Source: CAYVKM01 sp964452045
Lineage (GTDB): Bacteria > Calditrichota > Calditrichia > RBG-13-44-9
Reading direction: 5' to 3'
Assembly (NCBI GenBank): GCA_964452045.1
Contig: CAYVKM010000044.1
Location: 1-30,716, forward strand
Length of the DNA: 30,716 nucleotides
Notes under the pieces: model-generated
Databases searched by the model: none
What the model was told of the DNA's origin: nothing
The model's input: the letters and a program-made list of their open reading frames with translations, nothing else
Part shown: positions 1 through 7,425 of the stretch, piece by piece
How positions within the stretch are numbered: position 1 is the first letter of the stretch
How the letters are laid out: every line of letters begins with the position of its first letter
Program-made: the position numbers and the translations under genes

Positions 1-441
1 GATCTTAAACAACCACCGAAGGATTTGACAAAATTAACCACTACCCAAAAGGCGGTTGAAAAAGCATATCAGATGAGTGGATTGAAACCCACGGATCTGG
101 GATTCCTGGAACTTCATGATTGTTTCACCATAACTGCCCTGCTTGCGCTGGAAGCTGCCTGTATTGTCAAAGAGGGTGAGGGGGCGGATTATGTGCGGGA
201 GGGTAAAACGCATCAGGATGGAGAATTGCCAACCAACGCGACCGGTGGTCTGATTGGTTTTGGTCATCCGACCGGTGGTACGGGTGTGAGGCAGGCGGTG
301 GATATCTGGCAGCAGCTGACCGGAAAGGCCGGGGATTGCCAACTCAAGATAAAATCAAAGAAGCCTTATGGCATGATGATCAATATGGGTGGCAATGACA
401 AAACAGTGGCGGTTATGATTTATAAACCGGCGGTTGCTTAA
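1..441 (+). CDS. thiolase, archaeal/SCP2 type, C-terminal part (5' truncated)
   Basis: The frame is open from the first base of the window, so the gene begins upstream and only about 146 C-terminal residues are seen. They contain the HDCFTI motif, the GHPTGGTG active-site histidine loop and a C-terminal NMGG segment, all typical of the thiolase group that pairs with archaeal HMG-CoA synthase. It aligns along its whole length with the C-terminus of the complete thiolase at 1586-2746, but it is clearly diverged from it (GFGHPTGGTG against SKGHPVGATG). The nucleophilic cysteine lies outside the window. It sits 82 bases upstream of the HMG-CoA synthase gene and is probably in the same operon. Its acyl substrate cannot be told from this fragment. 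An acetoacetyl-CoA thiolase or a degradative paralogue are both possible. Confidence 0.85.
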   Translation, partial: DLKQPPKDLTKLTTTQKAVEKAYQMSGLKPTDLGFLELHDCFTITALLALEAACIVKEGEGADYVREGKTHQDGELPTNATGGLIGFGHPTGGTGVRQAVDIWQQLTGKAGDCQLKIKSKKPYGMMINMGGNDKTVAVMIYKPAVA

Positions 442-523
442 AATTTTGGTGTGACACCAAATAGTATGAAATGAAAAAATTCAAGAAGGAAAAATTTCTG
501 CAAAGTATTTAAAGGAGCGCATA

Positions 524-1570
524 ATGGTTGGAATTGTTGGTTACGGAAGTTACATCCCAAAATATCGGATAAAAGTAGAGGCGATTGCCAAACAGTGGGG
601 AGCGGATGCCGACAGCTATCGAAAAGGTTTGTTGGTGGAAGAAAAATCCGTACCTGCACCAGACCAGGATACCATAACGATGTCGGTAGAGGCGAGTCAC
701 CGGGCATTGGCCAGGGCAGGTATTGATCCCCGGAAGATTGGCGCTGTGTACGTCGGATCCGAATCCCATCCTTATGCGGTAAAGCCAAGCGGAACCACCC
801 TGGCCGAGGCGATTGGTGCGACACCGGATGTCCATTGCGCAGATTTTGAATTTGCCTGCAAGGCCGGTTCCGAAGCCATGTTTGTTGCCCTGCAATTGGT
901 GCAGGCGGGCAGTATGGAATATGCCCTGGGCGTTGGTGCAGACACCTCGCAAGGAGCACCTGGAGATGCCCTGGAATACACCGCTTCAGCTGGGGCAGCG
1001 GCATTTATCATGGGCAAAAAGAAAATTATTGCGAGCTGCGAAAACTCCTTCTCCTACATGTCAGATACCCCGGATTTCTGGCGCCGGGAGCATCAGTTCT
1101 ATCCTCAGCACGGGGGACGATTTACCGGCGAACCGGCATATTTCAAACATGTGGTTGGTTGTGGCCAGGCCCTGATGGAAAAAGCCAAACTCAAACCTTC
1201 CGATTTTACTTACGCGGTTTTTCATCAACCGAATGGAAAATTTCCACTGAAGGCGGGCAAAATTCTGGGCTTTAAAAAAGAACAGCTTACTCAGGGTTTG
1301 CTCTGTCCGAAAATTGGCAACACCTATTCCGGGGCATCACCTTTAGGACTTACTGCTATCCTGGATGTAGCGAAAAAGGGAGATCTAATCTTAATGGTCT
1401 CCTACGGATCAGGTGCGGGAAGCGATGGATTTGTCTGGAGAGTTACTGATAGAATTGATGAGGTCAGGAATGCGACTTTTAAAACCTGGGATGTTATCAA
1501 TGGCGATAAAGTCTATTTGGATTATGGTTTGTATTCAAAATATCGCAGAAAAATAATTATGAATGAATAA
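524..1570 (+). CDS. hydroxymethylglutaryl-CoA synthase, archaeal type
   Basis: 348 residues, the usual length of the archaeal HMG-CoA synthase family, which condenses acetyl-CoA with acetoacetyl-CoA to HMG-CoA for the mevalonate pathway. The N-terminus (MVGIVGYGSYIPKYRIK) is a near-signature of the family. Candidate catalytic residues are Glu80 in GSESHPYAVKP, Cys112 in DFEFACKAGSEAM and His234 in VFHQPNGKFP. The C-terminus has the GSGAGSDGF glycine loop. The start has a good ribosome binding site (aaggagcg) seven bases upstream. A thiolase follows 15 bases downstream and then a DUF35 protein, which is the gene order of the archaeal thiolase/HMGCS/DUF35 complex. In a bacterium this is the archaeal and not the usual MvaS form. 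It could serve isoprenoid synthesis or a related acyl condensation; no other mevalonate gene is in view. Confidence 0.92.
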   Translation: MVGIVGYGSYIPKYRIKVEAIAKQWGADADSYRKGLLVEEKSVPAPDQDTITMSVEASHRALARAGIDPRKIGAVYVGSESHPYAVKPSGTTLAEAIGATPDVHCADFEFACKAGSEAMFVALQLVQAGSMEYALGVGADTSQGAPGDALEYTASAGAAAFIMGKKKIIASCENSFSYMSDTPDFWRREHQFYPQHGGRFTGEPAYFKHVVGCGQALMEKAKLKPSDFTYAVFHQPNGKFPLKAGKILGFKKEQLTQGLLCPKIGNTYSGASPLGLTAILDVAKKGDLILMVSYGSGAGSDGFVWRVTDRIDEVRNATFKTWDVINGDKVYLDYGLYSKYRRKIIMNE

Positions 1571-1585
1571 CGACCGGAGGAAATA

Positions 1586-2746
1586 GTGGCGCGTGATGTA
1601 GCAATCATTGGTGTCGGATTAAGCAAGTGGGGAGAATTATGGGAACAGTCCCTGCGCGATGTTTATGTTGAAGCAGCTCTGGCTGCCATAAAAGATGCAG
1701 GTGTGGATAAAATCGATTCAATGTATGTGGGAAATATGAGTGCCGGTCTTTTTACCGGACAGGAACACCTGGCATCGCTGATGGCAGATTATCTGGGCGT
1801 TGCGTCCATACCCTCTGCGCGGGTGGAATCTGCCTGCGCCTCCGGTGGACTTGCCGTGAAAATGGGATATATGGAAGTGGCCCTGGGCATGAGTGATGTG
1901 GTTCTGGTCGGTGGCGTTGAAAAAATGACCGATGTCGGCACGGATGATGCAACTTTCGCTCTGGCCACAGCTGCAGACCAGGATTATGAAGTATATCAGG
2001 GAATTACTTTCCCGGGTTTGTATGCTATGATGGCCCGCGCTCACATGGAAAAATATGGAACCACCCGTGAGCAGTTAGCCCATGTGGCGGTCAAAAATCA
2101 TGAACATGGCTCAATGAATCCGGTGGCCCAGTATCCCCAAAAGATTACAGTTGAGAATGTATTGAACTCGGTCATGATTGCCGATCCCCTGCGAATATTA
2201 GATTGCTCACCAATTACCGATGGAGCAGCTGCTATTATTTTATGCCCGGTGGAATTAGCAAAAAAAATTAGCAAAAAACCGCCGGTAAAAATTATTGGAT
2301 TAGGTCATGCGACGGATAGTATTACGCTGCATTCAAGGAAAGATTTAACCAGTTTACCCGCCACCGCAAAAGCCGCAAAAGCTGCTTATAAGATGGCCAA
2401 TGTTAATATTGATAAATTAGACCTGGTTGAGGTACACGATTGTTTTACCATTGCGGAAATCATTGTGATTGAAGAGCTGGGTATTGTGAAAAAGGGGAAG
2501 GGGGGTAGTGCAGCCGAATCCGGAATGACCAGATTGGGAGGAAAAATTCCGGTGAATACCAGTGGAGGTCTAAAGTCGAAGGGACATCCGGTGGGGGCTA
2601 CCGGTGTGGCACAAGTGGTGGAAATAGTAAAACAACTGCGGGGCGAAGCAGGTCTGCGGCAGGTAAAAAATGCCCAGATCGGAATGACCCAGAATATGGG
2701 TGGAAGTGGCGGAAGTACAGTAGTTCACATTATGGAGGTAGCGTGA
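1586..2746 (+). CDS. thiolase (acetyl-CoA acetyltransferase), archaeal type
   Basis: 386 residues from a GTG start, chosen because ggagg lies just upstream and the protein then begins with the expected MARDVAIIGVG. The nucleophilic cysteine is Cys84 in VESACASGG. The C-terminal half has VEVHDCFTI, GHPVGATGVAQ and a glycine-rich QNMGGSGGS end, all typical of the thiolase family that hands acetoacetyl-CoA to archaeal HMG-CoA synthase. It follows the synthase by 15 bases, and its stop codon overlaps the start of the DUF35 gene. That tight coupling supports the trimeric thiolase/HMGCS/DUF35 complex known from methanogens. The reaction is most likely 2 acetyl-CoA to acetoacetyl-CoA; the substrate is inferred from context. 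Confidence 0.9.
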   Translation: MARDVAIIGVGLSKWGELWEQSLRDVYVEAALAAIKDAGVDKIDSMYVGNMSAGLFTGQEHLASLMADYLGVASIPSARVESACASGGLAVKMGYMEVALGMSDVVLVGGVEKMTDVGTDDATFALATAADQDYEVYQGITFPGLYAMMARAHMEKYGTTREQLAHVAVKNHEHGSMNPVAQYPQKITVENVLNSVMIADPLRILDCSPITDGAAAIILCPVELAKKISKKPPVKIIGLGHATDSITLHSRKDLTSLPATAKAAKAAYKMANVNIDKLDLVEVHDCFTIAEIIVIEELGIVKKGKGGSAAESGMTRLGGKIPVNTSGGLKSKGHPVGATGVAQVVEIVKQLRGEAGLRQVKNAQIGMTQNMGGSGGSTVVHIMEVA

Positions 2747-3135
2747 TGTCTGTCTCAAAATACTGGCGTGAAATTCCTCATCGATACCGTTTGGAAGCGG
2801 GAAAATGCGAAAAATGCGGTAAAATCTATTTTCCCAAACGATTGGTTTGTGGGGAATGTGGTAATTCCAAATTTAAAACCATACATCTGGATCGGCAGGG
2901 CAAACTGGTATCCTATACAGTTATTCATGTTGCCCCCAGCAAATTTTCCAGCCAGGCCCCCTATGCCGTTGGTGTGGTTGAGTTGAAAGATGGAGTAAGA
3001 TTGCTTACCCAAATTGCCGACTGCGATTTAAAGAAAATAAAAACCGGTATGCCGCTTAGGATCGAGTTCCGGCGGGTTTCGGAAGAGGGCGATGCCGGAA
3101 TTATTAATTATGGCTATAAATGCGTCCCGGTCTAG
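2746..3135 (+). CDS. DUF35 zinc-ribbon/OB-fold protein (thiolase-HMGCS partner)
   Basis: 129 residues. An N-terminal rubredoxin-like zinc ribbon carries two CxxC pairs (Cys21/Cys24 and Cys35/Cys38), followed by an OB-fold with the PYAVGVVELKDGVRLLTQI strand typical of DUF35. In the archaeal thiolase/HMGCS complex this protein bridges the two enzymes and helps channel acetoacetyl-CoA; in other bacteria it accompanies thiolase-like pairs in acyl-CoA degradation. The ATG at 2746 shares bases with the thiolase stop (TGATG overlap) and lies seven bases after ggagg. A GTG one codon earlier is also possible but poorly spaced. The overlap implies translational coupling to the thiolase. Confidence 0.9.
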   Translation: MSVSKYWREIPHRYRLEAGKCEKCGKIYFPKRLVCGECGNSKFKTIHLDRQGKLVSYTVIHVAPSKFSSQAPYAVGVVELKDGVRLLTQIADCDLKKIKTGMPLRIEFRRVSEEGDAGIINYGYKCVPV

Positions 3136-3171
3136 GGAGAGAATATTTATTTAAGGATAAAAAACAAAGCT

Positions 3172-3870
3172 ATGGCAGAAAAATTAATGAATTCTAATCC
3201 TTTTGATTTGAATGGGGAAAAATCCAATAATATTATTCCGATTTCTCAGCAGATAAAATCTCTGGAAAAGGAGGTCAAAAAGAAAGCGAATGATATATCA
3301 CTCCTGCACGATCTGGGTCACCTATATTATCTGCAGGGGAATTTGAAGCAGGCGATTAAGACATTTGAGAAATTACTTCAATTAAAACCAAATCATCCTT
3401 TAACGCTATACCACCTGGGATTGTCGTATTTCCGCGCGGCAGATCTTGCCAGGGCAATCCGGGCATTACACCGGGTTATCGAAATCGATACTGGTTTTAC
3501 TATGGCCTACTACTGGCTTGGTTTAATTAATTATCGGGCCGGACATACCCATCAAGCCATCGAATCTCTCCTGAATTGTTTAAAAAGAGATCCGGAATCA
3601 CTTATTGCCCTTTACGATCTGGCAGTGATCTATTTAACCATTGGTAATAACAAAGAAGCCATCAAAGTATTGCAGAAATTGATCAAAGCCTATCCGGATC
3701 ATGAAGCGGCGTATTATCATCTGGGTAAGGCGTTTAATAATTTGGAGCGTTATCACGAAGCGCTGTTTAATTTTAATAAAGCGGTAGAATTGAATCCCCG
3801 TGATAAGCGGGCCCGCAGAATGATTGATTCAATAAAAGATTTTGCCCGTTATCCGGAGGGCCCTATTTAA
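3172..3870 (+). CDS. tetratricopeptide repeat protein
   Basis: 232 residues with no signal peptide, so probably cytoplasmic. After about 40 polar residues there are roughly five tandem TPR units (residues ~43-220), with repeated patterns such as LGHLYYLQGNLKQAIKTFEK and YYHLGKAFNNLERYHEALF. The repeats are ~34 residues long and built from the usual A-A-Y-LG and A-P positions. TPRs are protein-docking scaffolds, and no catalytic domain is visible. It lies 36 bases after the DUF35 gene and 76 bases before hdrA. It may be cotranscribed with either, but nothing in the sequence names its partner. Confidence 0.8.
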   Translation: MAEKLMNSNPFDLNGEKSNNIIPISQQIKSLEKEVKKKANDISLLHDLGHLYYLQGNLKQAIKTFEKLLQLKPNHPLTLYHLGLSYFRAADLARAIRALHRVIEIDTGFTMAYYWLGLINYRAGHTHQAIESLLNCLKRDPESLIALYDLAVIYLTIGNNKEAIKVLQKLIKAYPDHEAAYYHLGKAFNNLERYHEALFNFNKAVELNPRDKRARRMIDSIKDFARYPEGPI

Positions 3871-3946
3871 GTAGATGTGAGGAATTTATTAATTCATTCA
3901 TAGATGGATGATCGATATTCGTTTTATCTAATTTGAGGGATAACCC

Positions 3947-6403
3947 ATGAATGGAGAAAAATTAAGAATCGGTGTCTTTGTCTGCGATTGTGGTTTAAAC
4001 ATTGCCGGCACAGTGGACTGCAAGGCAGTTGCTGAGTTCTCCGAAACTCTGGAGGATGTGGTGGCGGTAGTTCGCAATAAATACACCTGTGCGGATCCCG
4101 GTCAGAACGAGATCAAAAAAGCCATCATCGAGCACAAACTGAACCGGGTGGTGGTGGCATCCTGCACCCCAAAAATCCATGAGCCCACTTTTCGTCAGTG
4201 TGTGGCCGATGCCGGTCTGAATCCCTATTTGTATGAAATGGCAAACATCCGGGAGCATTGCAGTTGGGTTCATCAGAATGAGAAGGAGAAAGCGACCGAG
4301 AAGGCCAAGCAATTGGTGAAGAGTGCTGTTGCCCGGGCCAGATTCCTGGAACCCCAGATTGAAGCGGAAGTGCCGGTGACCAAGGCTGCCCTGGTAATTG
4401 GCGGCGGTGTGGCAGGCATTCAGTCGGCACTGGACCTGGCAGATGCGGGTCACCAGGTTTATCTGGTGGAAAAAGATCCCAGCATCGGGGGGATCATGGC
4501 CGCGCTTGATAAAACCTATCCAACTATGGATTGCTCCATATGAATTCTCGGACCGAAGATGATGGATGTCGGTCGACATCCCCGAATCAAGCTTTTAGCC
4601 TACAGCGAAATTGAGCATGTTTCCGGTTTTATCGGTAATTTTAATGTAAAAGTCCGCAAAAAAGCCCGCTATGTGGATGAGGATGAATGTACTGCCTGTG
4701 GCGATTGCGTGGTCGATTGCCCGGTAACTGTTCCGGATGAATATCAGCAGGGTCTGTCATCCCGAAAAGCTATTTATATCCAACTGCCCCAGGCTGTCCC
4801 GTCGGCATATCTCATTGACATGGAACACTGCCTGGGTAATAATCCCATCGCTTGCGGTAAATGTATGGATGCCTGCGAAAAACATTGCATTAATTTTGAT
4901 ATGCACGATGAAATCCTTGAGTTGGAAGTGGGGACAATTGTCGTTGCCACCGGAATGGATGTATATGATCCCACCGAAATGGATGAATTCGGTTACCAGA
5001 GTTATGAAAACGTCATTACCAGCATGGAGTTTGAGCGACTGATCTGTGCCGGTGGCCCAACCGAAGGGCATTTTGTCCGTCCCACAGATCACCAGCGACC
5101 CAAGAAAATTGCATTTATCCAATGCGTGGGTTCACGTTCGGATAACCGGGGTAATCCCTATTGCAGCAATATCTGTTGTATGAATACCATCAAGGATACC
5201 CTCCTTTTGCATGATCATTATCCTGATACTGAATGTAAAGTTTTTTACATCGATATCAGGGCATTTGGAAAAGGTTTTGAGGATATGTTTAAACGGAGCA
5301 AGGAAGCGGGCGTACAGTATATCCGGGGTATTCCCGGTGATGTGTGGGAAGATCCCAATACCAAGAGCCTGTTCCTCGCGGCGGAAGATACGACCTCCGG
5401 TAAAGTAGAAGTTCATGAAGTGGATTTAGTCGTATTGTCGGTAGGATTGGAACCACGAAAAGATATGAAACCACTGCAGCAATTGTTAACTCTTTCCAGT
5501 ACGGCAGATGGTTTCCTGCTTGAATCTCATCCCAAGTTGAAACCGGTAGATGCGCCCACCCGGGGTATTTATTATGCTGGATGTGTGGAGGCGCCAAAGG
5601 ACGTCAAAGATAGCGTCACCCAGGCAAGCGCTGCTGCGGCGCGGGCTAGTATTATCCTGAATGCCGGGAAAGTGAAAATTGAGGCGATAACTGCCCAGAT
5701 CAATACGGATGCCTGTAATTACTGCGGTATGTGTGCCAAGGTTTGTCCCTATCATGCCATTACTGCACCGGACCGGAAGCTGGGGATTTTTCCCAATGTT
5801 ATCCAGGCCGCCTGTGCCGGTTGTGGTACCTGCGGTGCGGAATGTCCGACCGATGCCATTACCATGCGCCATTTCACGGATGCACAGATTATTGCACAGA
5901 TTGATTCCATCCTGGATGAAAACCGGATGGATAAAGTTGTGGCGTTTGCCTGTAACTGGTGCTCCTATGCCGGTGGGGATTTAGCTGGTACTTCCCGCTT
6001 ACAATATCCGACCAATGTCCGGTTAATAAGAACTATGTGCAGTGGCCGGGTGGACGAAAAATTTGTGATCCATGCTTTTAAAAGAGGAGCACCCCTGGTG
6101 TTGGTATCCGGTTGCCATTTTGCCGATTGTCATTATATCAATGCGGTCACCTGGACGCAGCGGCGGATGGAACGCCTGTGGAATAAGTTTGAGCGACTGG
6201 GTATTCGTCCCGAGCGGCTTCAATTGGAATGGATTTCTGCCGCCGAGGGTCAGAAATTTGCCCGGGTCATGCGGGAATTAGAGGCTATGCGAGAGAAGGT
6301 ATCCGAAGCCGAAGTAAAGGAAACCATGAAAATTCTGGAGGCGGAAGAAGCCAAAGCCAGAGCTAAAAAAGAGAAAAAAGAAGCGGAATTACAGCCGGCA
6401 TAA
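3947..6403 (+). CDS. hdrA: heterodisulfide reductase subunit A-MvhD fusion, selenocysteine-containing (TGA at 4541-4543 read through)
   Basis: 818 residues if the in-frame TGA at codon 199 is read as selenocysteine. The two halves (3947-4543 and 4559-6403) are in the same frame and align end to end with HdrA. The TGA falls in TMDCSI-U-ILGPKM, where the family has a conserved cysteine, or Sec in methanococci. Order: HdrA N-domain with Cys13, 15, 48, 73 and 105; FAD site GGGVAG at ~152-157; inserted ferredoxin with Cys248/251/254/258 and 295/303/306/310; C-terminal ferredoxin with Cys590/593/596/600 and 623/626/629/633; an MvhD-like domain with Cys669, 672, 698, 723 and 728; and a charged coiled tail. 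HdrA is the flavin hub that splits or merges electrons between ferredoxin and HdrBC. The fused MvhD would link it to a hydrogenase or another donor. Start: ATG after gaggga. Partners HdrB/HdrC lie on the other strand at 10377-11734. Confidence 0.9.
4541..4581 (+). promoter_or_regulatory. selenocysteine UGA codon plus putative bacterial SECIS hairpin
   Basis: TGA at 4541-4543 is followed by a perfect 7-bp stem, GGATGTC (4564-4570) with GACATCC (4575-4581), closing a GGTC tetraloop (4571-4574). The apical loop of the E. coli fdhF SECIS also contains GGUC, which SelB reads. The loop lies 27 bases after the UGA, within the spacing seen for bacterial SECIS elements. A further TCGG/CCGA pairing (4548-4551 with 4582-4585) could extend the base across an asymmetric bulge. 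The hairpin is inside the coding sequence, as expected in bacteria. The E. coli bulged U is absent, so the identification rests on loop, stem, position and the conserved-cysteine site. Confidence 0.75.
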
Positions 6404-6487
6404 TTTGGCTGAAAATTGAGGTGGTGGAAATATCAACATTTAATGCCACCTCAGGGATCAAGGTGAGATAAAGGCCGGAGAGTTTAT

Positions 6488-6625
6488 ATGGCGGAAAAAG
6501 CAACCTTTAAATGTTTGCGCTGTGGGCATGAATATGAGGATAAGTACACCCCCAGTGTACCCCAGGAAAGATCCTGCCCCAAGTGTGGCAGCAACAGCGT
6601 TCGAAGGGTAGAAAAAAAACAATAG
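6488..6625 (+). CDS. 45-residue zinc-ribbon protein
   Basis: A short reading frame between hdrA and the gamma-subunit-like gene. It starts with MAEKATFKCLRCGHEYEDKY, and a second cysteine pair (CPKCGSNSV) follows about 18 residues after the first, giving a CxxCG...CxxCG single zinc ribbon or rubredoxin-like knuckle. The basic tail ends in EKKQ. A ggag site sits a few bases before the ATG. Proteins of this size and pattern occur beside redox operons, where they may bind zinc or a single iron, but the function is unknown. Its position between two redox genes on the same strand suggests cotranscription. Confidence 0.7.
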   Translation: MAEKATFKCLRCGHEYEDKYTPSVPQERSCPKCGSNSVRRVEKKQ

Positions 6626-6713
6626 AAGGATAAAGATAAATCATATCCAATATGTATGGAATTGATCGCGATTTATCGGAATCAAAATCAATTTCGTGCA
6701 GAGGAGAGATAAA

Positions 6714-7286
6714 ATGGCATTTCGTCATGAAATTCGATTAAGCGGAGATGTCGGTCATGGATTGATCCTGATGGGAAAAGTCCTTGCCGAAGCCGCAGCA
6801 ATTTATGATGGTCTCAATGCAGTGCAAACTCAATCCTATGGTGAGGAAGCCCGTGGGGAGGCAAATCGGTCCGAAGTAATAATCAGCGATAAAGATATCA
6901 TTTTCCCCAAAGTAGAGAGACCGGATCTGCTTCTTTGTCTTAGTCAGGTCGCTCACGATCGGTACATCGATCAGTTAAAATCCAACGGCATCCTAATTGT
7001 GGATTCACACCGGGTCTTAGACGTCAGTCAGAATCATAGTAAGGCATTCGATTTTCCTATTTTCCAAACAGCAACAGATCATTTCAAAGACGATTCATTA
7101 GCGAGCACTGTTGCCCTGGGAATTGTAGCCGATCTTCTGGAAATCGTTTCTCCCCGGGCGATTCATCTGGCATTGATGGCGCGCATTCCAAAGGGCACCG
7201 AAGAGATTAATGAGAAGGCCCTGAAAATCGGATATCAGCTGGCCAAACAAAAACATCCCAGTCCGGAACTTGAAACAGAAGCTTAA
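6714..7286 (+). CDS. 2-oxoacid:acceptor oxidoreductase gamma-subunit-like protein (KorC/VorC family), orphan
   Basis: 190 residues, the normal length for the gamma subunit of 2-oxoacid:ferredoxin oxidoreductases. Family landmarks are the N-terminal glycine loop and beta-alpha unit (RLSGDVGHGLILMGKVLAEAA), the SYGEEARGEANRSEV segment (family SYGPExRGG) and the KVERPDLLLCLSQ strand. The usual GxGGQG loop reads GDVGHG and the RGG reads RGE, so it is diverged. The gamma subunit alone is not catalytic; it normally packs against alpha and beta chains that bind thiamine diphosphate, and neither is near it here. Start: ATG at 6714 after gaggag; an in-frame GTG six codons upstream overlaps that site and is less likely. 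It follows hdrA and the zinc ribbon, which suggests a redox complex or regulatory role. Confidence 0.75.
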   Translation: MAFRHEIRLSGDVGHGLILMGKVLAEAAAIYDGLNAVQTQSYGEEARGEANRSEVIISDKDIIFPKVERPDLLLCLSQVAHDRYIDQLKSNGILIVDSHRVLDVSQNHSKAFDFPIFQTATDHFKDDSLASTVALGIVADLLEIVSPRAIHLALMARIPKGTEEINEKALKIGYQLAKQKHPSPELETEA

Positions 7287-7351
7287 ATACTATAGAACTC
7301 AAATCACTTATTAAGGCATCTGATTCACACAATACGCTGGTTGACACCGGT

Positions 7352-7366
7352 TTCAGAAATTCTGAA
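7352..7366. repeat. short perfect inverted repeat upstream of the nucleotidyltransferase gene
   Basis: TTCAGA and TCTGAA flank a 3-base spacer in the 139-base gap before the ATG at 7426. A TTGACA hexamer lies just upstream at 7341-7346, but I see no good -10 at the right distance. It could be an operator or a chance palindrome. Confidence 0.3.
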
Positions 7367-7425
7367 TTTCCGCATCTTCCGAAATAGTGTAATCAAGTAT
7401 CATAATCTTTAATCTGTAAAAAATT

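Noticed and set aside
438..1004. 188-codon minus-strand frame overlapping the HMG-CoA synthase
   Set aside because: Shadow of the synthase gene; no conserved motif.
4541..4558. Split of HdrA into two genes or a pseudogene by a nonsense mutation
   Set aside because: Both halves are in the same frame, no residues are missing, the TGA sits at a conserved Cys/Sec site, and a SECIS-like hairpin follows.
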